Part shown: positions 1 through 8,603 of the stretch, one piece after another
Position numbering within the stretch: position 1 is the stretch's first letter
Layout: each line of letters opens with the position of its first letter
Assembly: GCA_023253245.1 (NCBI GenBank)
Contig: JALRHB010000001.1
Span: 1-40,158, forward strand
Direction: 5' to 3'
Source: Polynucleobacter sp.
GTDB lineage: Bacteria; Pseudomonadota; Gammaproteobacteria; Burkholderiales; Burkholderiaceae
Length of the DNA stretch: 40,158 bases
Notes under the pieces: generated by a model
What the model was told of the DNA's origin: nothing
Databases searched by the model: none
What the model saw: the letters and a program-made list of their open reading frames with translations, nothing else
Program-made: the position numbers and the translations under genes

Positions 1-1
1 C

Positions 2-754
2 AAGGGACGAGGACGAACTAATCATTTACTTCACGCTCTAGTAGTAGAAGACCATCCGGCCAGCAGACAGATCCTATCGCTCCAACTTGAAGCGCTGGGC
101 ATCAAAACCCAGGTTTGCGAGAATGCTAAGGCTGCGATAGAACTTTTAAAGGATCACTGCTTCGATTTAATGCTGACAGATCATTCTATGCCAGGCATGC
201 AAGGGTCTGATTTAGCAAGACATATTCGTGCACAGGGAAATCGGGACCTGATCATTATTGGTGTCACCGCAGATATTTATGCGCTCGAATCTCGCAATCA
301 ATTTCTATCATCAGGAATGAATGGCGTGCTAATTAAACCCTTGAGCTTAGGAGCTCTAGAAAATGAATTAATGCGTTATTTTGACTCTACTGATTGCAGT
401 CAGGATACCCCCGAACCCTATTCATTTGATTCATTTTCAGGCTTGTTAAAAGATGATCAGGGTCAAGTCCTCATCATTTTGGATGAGATTAAAAGAGTGC
501 ATGATGAAGCACTTTTTGAGCTTCGCCGAAATTCAATAGAAACAGAATTCAATGAAGAGCGCTTTCAAAGTCTAGTGCATCGAGTAAAAGGTGGTGCACA
601 ACTATTGCATGCAAACGAGTTTGTTCAGGCCTGTATAGCGCTAGAGGCCGAGGGAGCCTTGCATGAACGGATCAAGCAATTCACCTCATTATTAGAGGAA
701 CAAAACAAAATTATTCAAGCTTACAAGGAAAGATATCGAACGCTTGGGAACTAA
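2..754 (+). CDS. Hybrid sensor histidine kinase, C-terminal part (receiver + Hpt), cut by window edge
   Basis: The open frame runs from the first bases of the window to the stop at 752-754, so the N-terminal sensor and kinase domains lie outside. What is visible starts with a receiver domain: an acidic pair in ALVVEDHP (about 47-70), the phospho-acceptor Asp in LTDHSMPG (codon 179-181) and the conserved Lys in LIKPLS. After a linker comes an Hpt-like helical domain with phospho-acceptor His in LVHRVKGGAQ (codon 578-580). Receiver followed by Hpt is the tail of BvgS/EvgS-type phosphorelay kinases. A first internal ATG at 170 would start inside the receiver and is not a credible start. dacB follows after 17 bases, so co-transcription is possible. 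The sensed signal and partner regulator cannot be seen. Confidence 0.85.
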   Translation, partial: KGRGRTNHLLHALVVEDHPASRQILSLQLEALGIKTQVCENAKAAIELLKDHCFDLMLTDHSMPGMQGSDLARHIRAQGNRDLIIIGVTADIYALESRNQFLSSGMNGVLIKPLSLGALENELMRYFDSTDCSQDTPEPYSFDSFSGLLKDDQGQVLIILDEIKRVHDEALFELRRNSIETEFNEERFQSLVHRVKGGAQLLHANEFVQACIALEAEGALHERIKQFTSLLEEQNKIIQAYKERYRTLGN

Positions 755-771
755 GGTTTATCCTATGGCTT

Positions 772-2331
772 ATGAGTACCCCAGCCCCAATTAGCAGGTC
801 CTATTTTTCCCTAGCAACCATCATCATGTGTTGCTTATGGAGTATTGGAGTTCAGGGGGTGGAACCCAAAGTGGCGGACAATACTCAACAATATCTACCC
901 AAAGGTGTTGCTGCAAGTTTAGAGAAAAATCAGATACCCACGGATGCCATTAGCATTTCTGTAGTTGAGATCCAAGGGGGGCGCCCTGGCAAGGCAAATA
1001 GCAAAACTCAGCTAGATTGGCGCGCCAAAGAGCCAATGAATCCAGCTTCAACCATGAAGCTTCTCACTACCCTCACTGGCCTTGATGTATTGGGGCCAGA
1101 ATACCGCTGGCGCACCAAACTTTTTACTGATGGGACCATTAAACAAGGGACTCTTAGAGGCAATATTTACCTACAAGGGACCGGGGACCCTAAGCTCATC
1201 CCCGAAGAGTTCGCCAAAATGATGAAGGCCATTCAGAATTTAGGCATTCAAAAAATTGATGGGGACCTTTACTTTGACCGTAGCGCGTATGCTCCCAGTG
1301 TCATGGAACATAACACCATCGATGGCGAATCCTTGCGAGCCTACAACGTGCCTCCAGACCCTCTTTTGTATGCCTTTAGAACTCTCTCATTTCAACTAGG
1401 AAAGTCTCGAACAGCTGACTTCATCGATATTGAATACACGCCCAAACTATCGCAACTGAAGATCATCAATCAAATGCAATTAATTGATCGATCATGCGAG
1501 AACTGGAAAAGTAATCTACGCTTTAATTTGGATTCTGATGGCGGTACCGACAGCACTAATCAAAACCTGAGTGCAGTATTTTCAGGGGGCTTTCCTAAGG
1601 ATTGCAAGGGCGTCAATTACAACGTAGTTGCCATGGATGCAAATACCTTTCTTACACAGGGTTTTGCAGCGGCATGGGAATTAGCGGGAGGATCATGGGC
1701 TCAAACCCCCATTGGAAGATCCGGAAATGTTCCTCTTGCGGCGCGCCTACTCCTTCAATTTGAGGGCATTAAGCTAGCAGATAATGTTTTCGATATCAAT
1801 AAGTTTTCAAATAATGTGATGGCGCGCCAATTACTCCTGACCCTAGCGTTGGAAAAAATGGGTAAGCCAGCCACTACCGAAAACGGCAATACAGTTATTC
1901 AGAGTTGGCTTAAGGAGCAAGGACTGGAATTTCCTGAGCTTGTCATTGAAAATGGTTCTGGCCTTTCACGCACTGAAGCAATATCTGCGCAGCACTTGAA
2001 TCAAGTATTAGTTACGGCTAGAAATTTATCCGTAGGTGATATTTTTTATAACAGCTTACCTATTGCTGGTAAAGATGGCACCATGAAAAATAGACTCATG
2101 GCTCATTTGCGAAAATTTCTACATCTCAAGAAAAAACCTGAAGCTAGAATTAAAACGGGCTCGCTCACAGATGTCCGAGCGATTTCTGGATATGTAATGA
2201 GTAAGTCTGGAAGGCTATACGCCGTGAGCTCTTTTATTAACCACCCTAATGCTTGGAAAGGCTTAGAAGCCCACGATCAATTATTGGCGTGGCTATTAGA
2301 TGATGGGCCAGAGCCAAAGCAAGCGCGCTGA
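772..2331 (+). CDS. dacB: D-alanyl-D-alanine carboxypeptidase/endopeptidase, PBP4 family
   Basis: Penicillin-binding protein 4 family (peptidase S13), a periplasmic enzyme that trims and cleaves peptidoglycan cross-links. The 519-residue protein opens with a hydrophobic signal segment (about residues 10-30). The three active-site motifs of the serine DD-peptidase fold are present in order: SxxK as S93-T-M-K96, SxN as S346-N-N348, and KTG at 461-463. The large gap between the first two motifs is the insertion typical of PBP4. The length fits the family. The last 55 bases overlap the end of the convergent sua5 gene. The start at 772 lacks a strong Shine-Dalgarno sequence, so a slightly different start is possible. 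Confidence 0.93.
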   Translation: MSTPAPISRSYFSLATIIMCCLWSIGVQGVEPKVADNTQQYLPKGVAASLEKNQIPTDAISISVVEIQGGRPGKANSKTQLDWRAKEPMNPASTMKLLTTLTGLDVLGPEYRWRTKLFTDGTIKQGTLRGNIYLQGTGDPKLIPEEFAKMMKAIQNLGIQKIDGDLYFDRSAYAPSVMEHNTIDGESLRAYNVPPDPLLYAFRTLSFQLGKSRTADFIDIEYTPKLSQLKIINQMQLIDRSCENWKSNLRFNLDSDGGTDSTNQNLSAVFSGGFPKDCKGVNYNVVAMDANTFLTQGFAAAWELAGGSWAQTPIGRSGNVPLAARLLLQFEGIKLADNVFDINKFSNNVMARQLLLTLALEKMGKPATTENGNTVIQSWLKEQGLEFPELVIENGSGLSRTEAISAQHLNQVLVTARNLSVGDIFYNSLPIAGKDGTMKNRLMAHLRKFLHLKKKPEARIKTGSLTDVRAISGYVMSKSGRLYAVSSFINHPNAWKGLEAHDQLLAWLLDDGPEPKQAR

Positions 2332-3368
2332 AGTCGATCCCTCACACCATCCCATTCCTCGCCTGCTGGAGGCTCGGGTAATAGAATTAAATCCCATCCT
2401 TGCTGATCTAAGTCTCGTAAAGTGCGATAAAGTTTATTAGCAAAACTGGTGCTATCACTAGGCACGAGGATTTCTTCAAAATGCACTGAGGGGTGGCCAT
2501 CTCCTCCTAAGCTGGAATCAGAATCCCAAACTGCCACAGCTACGCGCGATTTAATGTCTGGAAATTCACCTAAAGCATCCAAGACTCTACCAGGCGCATA
2601 AAGGCGCAAGGGAGTGGTGGGCGCGTAGTGAGCACGTAAACTTCCTGATACTTTTGGAGCCTCAGTTTGCCCCTCAATTGCAGCATACTCATGAGGTAGA
2701 AAGACTTTGACGCCAGTCTTTTTGAAGATTTCTCCAGGGGTGATCAATCCAGGCCGGAGTAATACTGGGCAGTCTCTTGATAAATCAACAATCGTTGATT
2801 CAATTCCAACAGCACAGTCACCGCCATCCAAAATCATGAGATCAAGCATTTCTTCGAACTCATGGCGCACATCCGCAGCACTTGTAGGAGACACCTTGCC
2901 AAAGCGATTCGCCGAAGGCCCTACAATGCCCCCTTTAAATTTTCGCAAAAGCTCTTGAGTTAGTGGATGTGCAGGCGCACGAATTGCCACTGTATCTTGA
3001 CCACCAGTTGCTTCAAGCGGCACCGTTTTATCCTTCTTAAAGACTAAGGTAAGTGGTCCAGGCCAAAATGCATTTATCAACTTAAGAGCATCTTCAGAAA
3101 TATCTCTTACCCAAGAGGCAAGTACTGGAACCCAATCAATATGAGATTGATCAAATTTATCTGGGGCTGCAATATGTACTATTAAAGGATGATTGGATGG
3201 ACGTCCCTTAGCAGAAAATACTTTTTTGATGGCTTCGGGATTTTTAGCATCAGCACCCAGCCCATAGACTGTTTCGGTTGGAAAGGCGACTAAGCCACCA
3301 TTCCGCAAAGATTGAACTGCCTCTTGAATCACTGCTGATGATTGCAATGAGCTACTATCGCCAGACAT
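2277..3368 (-). CDS. sua5: Threonylcarbamoyl-AMP synthase (Sua5/YrdC family, long form)
   Basis: Makes threonylcarbamoyl-AMP from threonine, bicarbonate and ATP, the first step of the t6A modification of ANN-decoding tRNAs. The N-terminal YrdC-like domain (about residues 10-210) shows FPTETVYGLGADA, KGRPSNHPLIVH and PSANRFGKVSPT. A second C-terminal Sua5 domain follows the linker SGSLRAHYAPTTPL, which matches the region that closes over the active site in full-length Sua5. At 363 residues it is the long Sua5 type and not the short TsaC/YrdC. It starts 2 bases after the purK stop, so it is probably the last gene of the pgk-to-purK run. Its 3' end overlaps dacB by 55 bases in the opposite direction. 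Confidence 0.92.
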   Translation of the reverse strand: MSGDSSSLQSSAVIQEAVQSLRNGGLVAFPTETVYGLGADAKNPEAIKKVFSAKGRPSNHPLIVHIAAPDKFDQSHIDWVPVLASWVRDISEDALKLINAFWPGPLTLVFKKDKTVPLEATGGQDTVAIRAPAHPLTQELLRKFKGGIVGPSANRFGKVSPTSAADVRHEFEEMLDLMILDGGDCAVGIESTIVDLSRDCPVLLRPGLITPGEIFKKTGVKVFLPHEYAAIEGQTEAPKVSGSLRAHYAPTTPLRLYAPGRVLDALGEFPDIKSRVAVAVWDSDSSLGGDGHPSVHFEEILVPSDSTSFANKLYRTLRDLDQQGWDLILLPEPPAGEEWDGVRDRLQRACFGSGPSSNSHANN

Positions 3369-3370
3369 TT

Positions 3371-4555
3371 CTAGGGCTCGATCCCTAATTCAACTGCAAC
3401 AGCAGCACAACTCTGGCGCGCTTGATTAAGTGATTCGCCTAAGCAATTAATGTGGCCCATCTTGCGCCCAATGCGAGGATCTGATTTTCCATAAAGATGC
3501 AGTTTAGCCTCAGGATGAGATAGCACTTGATTCCAAGCAGGCTCTTTGGCTCGATCTTCGCCTCCCATAAACCATAAATCACCCAAAAGATTGAGCATAG
3601 AAACTGGTGCTAACAAACGTGTGTCACCCAAAGGTAAGCGAGCCATACTTCTCACCTGCTGTTCGAATTGACTGCTCACACTGGCATCCATCGTATAGTG
3701 CCCAGAATTGTGGGGGCGTGGGGCAATCTCATTTGCCACGATATCGCCATTTTTGAGCACAAAAAACTCAACACATAAAACACCGACATAATCAATTTTA
3801 CGAATCAGCGCCTTTGCGGCCTCAATAATTTTCTTCTCTTGTGCAGTCTTCAATGAAGGTGCCGGCACTGTAGAGGTATGCAAAATTCCATCACGATGGA
3901 TATTCTGAGCAACAGGATAGGCCACAACAGCATCATCATAACCACGAACTACCAAAGCGGAAACCTCAAAATCTAAGTCCATGCGTTTTTCAAGGACACA
4001 GGGCACTTTACCCAATTCAGCCCATGCCGGAGCTAAATCAGCCATCCCATAAACAGTAATTTGACCTTTTCCATCATAGCCCATGCGAGCAGTCTTGAGA
4101 ATTCCAGGAAAAAGATCTGTCGGCACGTGGGAAACATCGGCCTCACGCTCGATCACGCAATAGGGAGCAGGACCGATGTTGGTTTCCGCCTTCCAGGTTG
4201 CTAAAAAGTTTTTTTCAGCCACCCGATTTTGCGCCAATGAAACACAGCTGCTTCTTGGTGCAACAAAAACACCCAATGACTCTAATTCATCTAAGGCTTG
4301 TGCCGGGACGTTTTCAAATTCAGTGCTAACAGATTGACACAGTGTGGCCATTTCTTTTAATGCTTCTGAATCAGTATAGTCAGCTTGTATAAACTTTTCT
4401 GCGATGGATCCTGCTGGACTATCACTGGCAGGATCTAAAACACAAACCTTGTAGCCCATTGCTTGAGCAGCTTGAGTAAACATTCGGCCTAATTGACCGC
4501 CACCCAAAATCCCTAAATACGAGCCTGGCAATACAGGCTCTAAGTAATCTGCCAT
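3371..4555 (-). CDS. purK: 5-(carboxyamino)imidazole ribonucleotide synthase
   Basis: ATP-dependent carboxylation of aminoimidazole ribonucleotide with bicarbonate to N5-CAIR in de novo purine synthesis. The N-terminal nucleotide-binding stretch GILGGGQLGRMFTQAA is near residue 15. The ATP-grasp fold follows, with KTARMGYDGKGQ around 155 and the metal-binding region VEFFVLKNGDIVANEIAPRPHNSGH around 265-290, given here only as landmarks. Length 394 residues fits the family. It follows purE after 4 bases and precedes sua5 by 2 bases, so purE-purK-sua5 are probably translated from one message. PurE next door converts its product. Confidence 0.96.
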   Translation of the reverse strand: MADYLEPVLPGSYLGILGGGQLGRMFTQAAQAMGYKVCVLDPASDSPAGSIAEKFIQADYTDSEALKEMATLCQSVSTEFENVPAQALDELESLGVFVAPRSSCVSLAQNRVAEKNFLATWKAETNIGPAPYCVIEREADVSHVPTDLFPGILKTARMGYDGKGQITVYGMADLAPAWAELGKVPCVLEKRMDLDFEVSALVVRGYDDAVVAYPVAQNIHRDGILHTSTVPAPSLKTAQEKKIIEAAKALIRKIDYVGVLCVEFFVLKNGDIVANEIAPRPHNSGHYTMDASVSSQFEQQVRSMARLPLGDTRLLAPVSMLNLLGDLWFMGGEDRAKEPAWNQVLSHPEAKLHLYGKSDPRIGRKMGHINCLGESLNQARQSCAAVAVELGIEP

Positions 4556-4559
4556 CGAT

Positions 4560-5054
4560 TTAATATCCCGGCAAATTCATGGAGCGTGCAGCATCAGATT
4601 GTTTCGCGCGAAACTCTTCTAATTGCTTTGCTAAAGATGGATTGTTGACTGCTAAGTTTGCAATTACATGTAAAGCTGCGTTTGCTGCACCTGCCTCACC
4701 AATCGCAAATGTTGCGACTGGAATACCTTTAGGCATCTGCACGATTGAATAAAGAGAATCCTCTCCCTTCAAGTATTTGCTAGCTACAGGCACCCCAAAA
4801 ACGGGGATGATTGTTTTTGATGCCAACATGCCGGGTAAATGGGCGGCGCCACCAGCACCCGCAATAATCGCCTGCAATCCATTTACTTGTGCATTTTCAG
4901 CATAAGCAAACATGTCGTCAGGCATTCGATGTGCTGACAAAACTTTAGCCTCATGCGCAACACCAAACTGCTCCAACATTTGAGCAGCGTGTTGCATGGT
5001 TTCCCAATCTGAATTGGAACCCATCACTATTCCGACTATTGGCTTTTTACTCAT
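4560..5054 (-). CDS. purE: N5-CAIR mutase (phosphoribosylaminoimidazole carboxylase catalytic subunit)
   Basis: Class I PurE of 164 residues, which converts N5-CAIR to CAIR in purine synthesis. Signature elements are GIVMGSNSDWETM near the N-terminus, KVLSAHRMPDD (active-site Ser-Ala-His-Arg) near 40-50, and the glycine-rich GAGGAAHLPGM near 66-76. GGAGAG-like ribosome-binding sequence lies just before the start on the minus strand. Adjacent to purK, as expected for bacteria that use the two-step PurK/PurE route. An 89-base gap separates it from purC upstream. Confidence 0.97.
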   Translation of the reverse strand: MSKKPIVGIVMGSNSDWETMQHAAQMLEQFGVAHEAKVLSAHRMPDDMFAYAENAQVNGLQAIIAGAGGAAHLPGMLASKTIIPVFGVPVASKYLKGEDSLYSIVQMPKGIPVATFAIGEAGAANAALHVIANLAVNNPSLAKQLEEFRAKQSDAARSMNLPGY

Positions 5055-5143
5055 CTAGCTCTCCACAAACCCAAAGCGCGGTTAATCTGTACGATTTAAC
5101 CTTTAAGGTCTTATTATCCCAGCCTTTTTAATGCTCCAGCAAA

Positions 5144-6040
5144 TTAGGCCTTGGTGAGACGAGCCAGAGCCTCACGATACTTTTGGGCAGTTTTATCAAT
5201 GACATCAGCAGGCAAAGCAGGCGCTGGCGCAGTTTTTGACCACAATTTACCGTCAACCATCGCTGTTTCAAGCCAATCACGCACAAACTGCTTGTCATAC
5301 GAAGGTGGGTTCGAGCCCACATAATAGGTTTCAGCAGGCCAAAAACGGGACGAATCAGCCGTCAGAATCTCGTCCATCAATACTAGCTGACCACCTTCAT
5401 CAAGACCAAACTCAAATTTAGTATCCGCAATGATGATTCCACGAGTAGCGGCATATTCAGAGGCTTCTTTGTACAAGCGAATACTGACATCACGAATTTG
5501 ATTAGCCAAGGGCTCACCAATCATATCGATGACTTTTTCAAAAGAGATATTCTCATCGTGCTCGCCAACCTCTGCCTTAGCAGCGGGAGTAAAAATGGGC
5601 TCAGGTAGCTTTTGTGCATTTTCTAGACCCTCAGGCAAGGCAATACCACATACTTTGCCAGTTTCTTTGTAGTCCTTCCAACCGCTACCAGCTAAATAAC
5701 CACGCACAACCGCTTCGACCAAGATAGGCTTAAGACGCTTGGCAACAACTGCCCGGCCTTTGACTTGGTCAAGTTCATCTGCAGCGACTACCGATGCCGG
5801 ATCAATTCCAGTGAGATGGTTTGGAATCACGCTCGCCAATTTATCAAACCAAAAATTAGCCATTTGATTGAGCACAATTCCTTTTTCCGGAATTGGCTGA
5901 CCCATCACCACATCAAAAGCTGATAAGCGATCAGTAGTCACCATCAAAAGTTTGTCATCCCCTAAAGCGTAAACATCGCGCACTTTTCCTTTTGACAACA
6001 AAGGAAGTGACTTGATAGAAGTCGCGTACAAAGCTGGCAT
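5144..6040 (-). CDS. purC: SAICAR synthetase (phosphoribosylaminoimidazole-succinocarboxamide synthase)
   Basis: Ligates aspartate to CAIR with ATP. The N-terminal LLSKGKVRDVYALGDDKLLMV (read as the KGKVRD nucleotide-binding motif) and RLSAFDVVMGQPIPEKG are diagnostic. Further conserved stretches are VVRGYLAGSGWKDY, ISFEKVIDMIG and IIIADTKFEFGLD. At 298 residues it is the longer form found in betaproteobacteria and eukaryotes, compared with about 237 residues in E. coli. It begins 7 bases after the stop of fba, so glycolytic and purine genes appear transcriptionally linked. Confidence 0.97.
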   Translation of the reverse strand: MPALYATSIKSLPLLSKGKVRDVYALGDDKLLMVTTDRLSAFDVVMGQPIPEKGIVLNQMANFWFDKLASVIPNHLTGIDPASVVAADELDQVKGRAVVAKRLKPILVEAVVRGYLAGSGWKDYKETGKVCGIALPEGLENAQKLPEPIFTPAAKAEVGEHDENISFEKVIDMIGEPLANQIRDVSIRLYKEASEYAATRGIIIADTKFEFGLDEGGQLVLMDEILTADSSRFWPAETYYVGSNPPSYDKQFVRDWLETAMVDGKLWSKTAPAPALPADVIDKTAQKYREALARLTKA

Positions 6041-6047
6041 ATTTATC

Positions 6048-7112
6048 TCACTTCACAATCTGAGCCAATTTACCGCTCTTATATAGCTCCGCCATCTTCT
6101 CCAAAGGAATCGGTTTAATTTTAGAGGCTTGACCTGCGCTACCAAATGCTTGAAAACGTGCAATACATACTTTTTTTGCTGCCTCACGAGCAGGCTTTAA
6201 GTAATCTCGAGGATCAAACTTGCTTGGGTTTTCAAATAAATAGCGACGAATTGCACCAGTCATTGCAAGACGAATGTCGGTATCAATATTAATCTTACGT
6301 ACCCCATTCTTAATGCCTTCCTGAATTTCTTCAACAGGAACGCCATAAGTTTCCTTCATATCACCACCAAACTCGCGAATCTCAGCGAGTAATTCTTGTG
6401 GAACACTGGAGGAACCATGCATTACTAAATGAGTATTTGGAATGCGCGCATGAATTTCTTTAATGCGATCGATTGCGAGAATATCACCAGTTGGCTTCTT
6501 CGTAAACTTATAAGCACCATGACTTGTGCCAATGGCAATTGCCAATGCATCACATTGCGTTGCTTTCACAAAATCTGCTGCCTGCTCCACATCTGTCAAC
6601 AATTGCTCTCGGGTCATCTTGCCATCAGCGCCATGGCCGTCTTCTTTATCGCCTTGCATCGTCTCAAGAGAACCTAAAACACCTAATTCAGCCTCGACTG
6701 TCACCCCAATAGAATGGGAAAACTTCACCACCTCACGCGATACATCAACGTTGTATTCATAGCTAGCTACTGACTTGCCATCAGCCTCTAAAGAACCGTC
6801 CATCATGACACTCGTAAAGCCACTCTTGATAGCAGCCATACATACTGCGGGGCTTTGGCCATGATCTTGATGCATCACTACAGGAATATGCGGGTATGCT
6901 TCAACCGCAGCAGAAATTAAATGGCGCAAAAAGGCCTCACCCGCGTATTTGCGCGCCCCAGCAGAAGCTTGCATAATGACTGGAGAATCAGCTTCATTAG
7001 CGGCTTCCATGATGGCGGTAACTTGTTCCAAGTTGTTCACATTAAAGGCTGGTAATCCATAGCCATTTTCAGCGGCATGGTCCAACAGTTGTCGTAAAGA
7101 TACTAAAGCCAT
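6048..7112 (-). CDS. fba: Class II fructose-1,6-bisphosphate aldolase
   Basis: Zinc-dependent aldolase of glycolysis and gluconeogenesis, 354 residues. Landmarks are YGLPAFNVNNLEQ near residue 18, the metal-binding HQDHGQSP near 81, SVMMDGS, GTSHGAYKF and the second metal-ligand region LVMHGSSSVP near 230. Length and the C-terminal FDPRDYLKPAREAAKK match the Calvin-cycle type II subtype common in betaproteobacteria, where the same enzyme is often called CbbA. No RuBisCO genes are seen here, so glycolysis/gluconeogenesis is the safer role. It sits between pyk (52-base gap) and purC (7-base gap). Confidence 0.95.
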   Translation of the reverse strand: MALVSLRQLLDHAAENGYGLPAFNVNNLEQVTAIMEAANEADSPVIMQASAGARKYAGEAFLRHLISAAVEAYPHIPVVMHQDHGQSPAVCMAAIKSGFTSVMMDGSLEADGKSVASYEYNVDVSREVVKFSHSIGVTVEAELGVLGSLETMQGDKEDGHGADGKMTREQLLTDVEQAADFVKATQCDALAIAIGTSHGAYKFTKKPTGDILAIDRIKEIHARIPNTHLVMHGSSSVPQELLAEIREFGGDMKETYGVPVEEIQEGIKNGVRKINIDTDIRLAMTGAIRRYLFENPSKFDPRDYLKPAREAAKKVCIARFQAFGSAGQASKIKPIPLEKMAELYKSGKLAQIVK

Positions 7113-7164
7113 AATGTTCTCTTAATAAATAAAGTGGTTTATCAGTAATATAGAAAGATGGGAT

Positions 7165-8601
7165 TTATTTCACTTGAATAATTTTGAGCGAATTAGTTCC
7201 ACCAGGCTCACCCATGGGCTCACCGGAAGTCAAGACAACAACATCACCCGTTTTTACAGCGCCTATTTTTTTCAAACAATCTTCAACTTCCTGCAAGGCA
7301 ATATCACGCTCTTTGGTGTAATTCAGACCAATTGGGAATACATTACGGTAGGTGCTCAAAGCTCGTTGAGTTGCGATCTTCGAAGTCAAAGCGAAAATTG
7401 GTAGATGAATATTATGACGACTCATCCAAATCGGGGTTGAGCCAGAATCGGTTAATGCAGCAATAGCATTAGCATTAAGATGATGTGCAGTAAATAAAGC
7501 GCCTAAGGCGATTGTTTGATCAATACGGGTAAAAGTTTGATCTAAAAAATCCGTATCAAGCTTGACCCGATCTGATTTTTCAGCTTCAACACAAATCTCC
7601 GCCATAGCTTTAATAGTTTGTACTGGGTACATACCGGCAGCAGACTCAGCGGAGAGCATCACTGCATCGGTTCCGTCTAGCACTGCATTTGCCACATCAC
7701 TTACTTCAGCACGCGTAGGCACGGGAGCATTGATCATTGACTCCATCATTTGGGTGGCTGTGATCGTAAATTTATCAGCCTCTAATGCCCATTTGATCAT
7801 GCGCTTTTGCATCGCAGGGACAGCGGCATTACCAACCTCAATCGCTAGATCGCCACGAGCGACCATGATGCCGTCGCTCTCAGCAATAATGCTTCGTAAT
7901 GCTTCATTCTCTATTGCTTCAGCGCGCTCCACTTTAGCAATAGTGCGCACTTTACCAACGCCATATTTAGCACTAGCAGCATCCGCAAGCTTGCGGGCAT
8001 AAGCCATGTCCGCACCATCCTTTGGAAAGCTAATAGCTAAGAAATCCACACCCATCGCGATTGCAGCATCTAAATCGGCAATATCTTTTTCTGTAAGTGC
8101 TGGCGCAGTTAGGCCGCCACCGGCACGATTAATGCCCTTGTTATTAGAGAGGGGGCCACCTTGATCAACGCGAGTAAAAATCTCTCCACCCTTCACGCTT
8201 TCAACACGTAATACTACTAAGCCATCATTTAGCAGTAGTCGATCGCCAGGCTTCACGTCCTGCGGCAACTCTTTGTAATCCAAGCCAACTCGTTCTTGGT
8301 TGCCTAGCTCACAAGCCACGTCCAAAATAAATTGTTCACCTTCTTTGAGCAAGATTTTGCTATCTGCAAATTTTCCTACGCGAATTTTGGGACCCTGCAA
8401 GTCAGCCATGATGCCAACTTCTTTGCCCACCTCCGCTGAAATAGACCTCACCAAATCATGGCGTGCTTTATGGTCAGCTACGGTGCCATGCGAGAAATTC
8501 ATTCTCACTACATCCACACCTGCACGAATCATGTCTCGCAATACTTCTGGCTTCTCAGAAGCAGGCCCCAGTGTGGCAATAATCTTGGTTGCTCTCAGCA
8601 T
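7165..8601 (-). CDS. pyk: Pyruvate kinase
   Basis: Converts phosphoenolpyruvate and ADP to pyruvate and ATP. The 478-residue protein starts RATKIIATLGPAS, and carries VVRMNFSHG, the substrate and metal region IMVARGDLAIEVG around residue 240, TATQMMESM, and DAVMLSAESAAGMYP. The C-terminal allosteric domain (about 350-478) ends in VVLTSGEPMGEPGGTN. Only two bases separate it from the pgk stop, so the two genes are very likely co-transcribed. Confidence 0.97.
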   Translation of the reverse strand: MLRATKIIATLGPASEKPEVLRDMIRAGVDVVRMNFSHGTVADHKARHDLVRSISAEVGKEVGIMADLQGPKIRVGKFADSKILLKEGEQFILDVACELGNQERVGLDYKELPQDVKPGDRLLLNDGLVVLRVESVKGGEIFTRVDQGGPLSNNKGINRAGGGLTAPALTEKDIADLDAAIAMGVDFLAISFPKDGADMAYARKLADAASAKYGVGKVRTIAKVERAEAIENEALRSIIAESDGIMVARGDLAIEVGNAAVPAMQKRMIKWALEADKFTITATQMMESMINAPVPTRAEVSDVANAVLDGTDAVMLSAESAAGMYPVQTIKAMAEICVEAEKSDRVKLDTDFLDQTFTRIDQTIALGALFTAHHLNANAIAALTDSGSTPIWMSRHNIHLPIFALTSKIATQRALSTYRNVFPIGLNYTKERDIALQEVEDCLKKIGAVKTGDVVVLTSGEPMGEPGGTNSLKIIQVK

Positions 8602-8603
8602 AT

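Noticed and set aside
5055..5143. Purine riboswitch or PurR site in the purC-purE gap
   Set aside because: No three-way-junction core or PurR palindrome is visible; only a small AACCTTTAAGGT-like palindrome.
7562..8002. 146-codon plus-strand reading frame inside pyk
   Set aside because: It is the mirror of a well-conserved pyruvate kinase segment, with low-complexity Ser/Ala composition and no ribosome-binding site.
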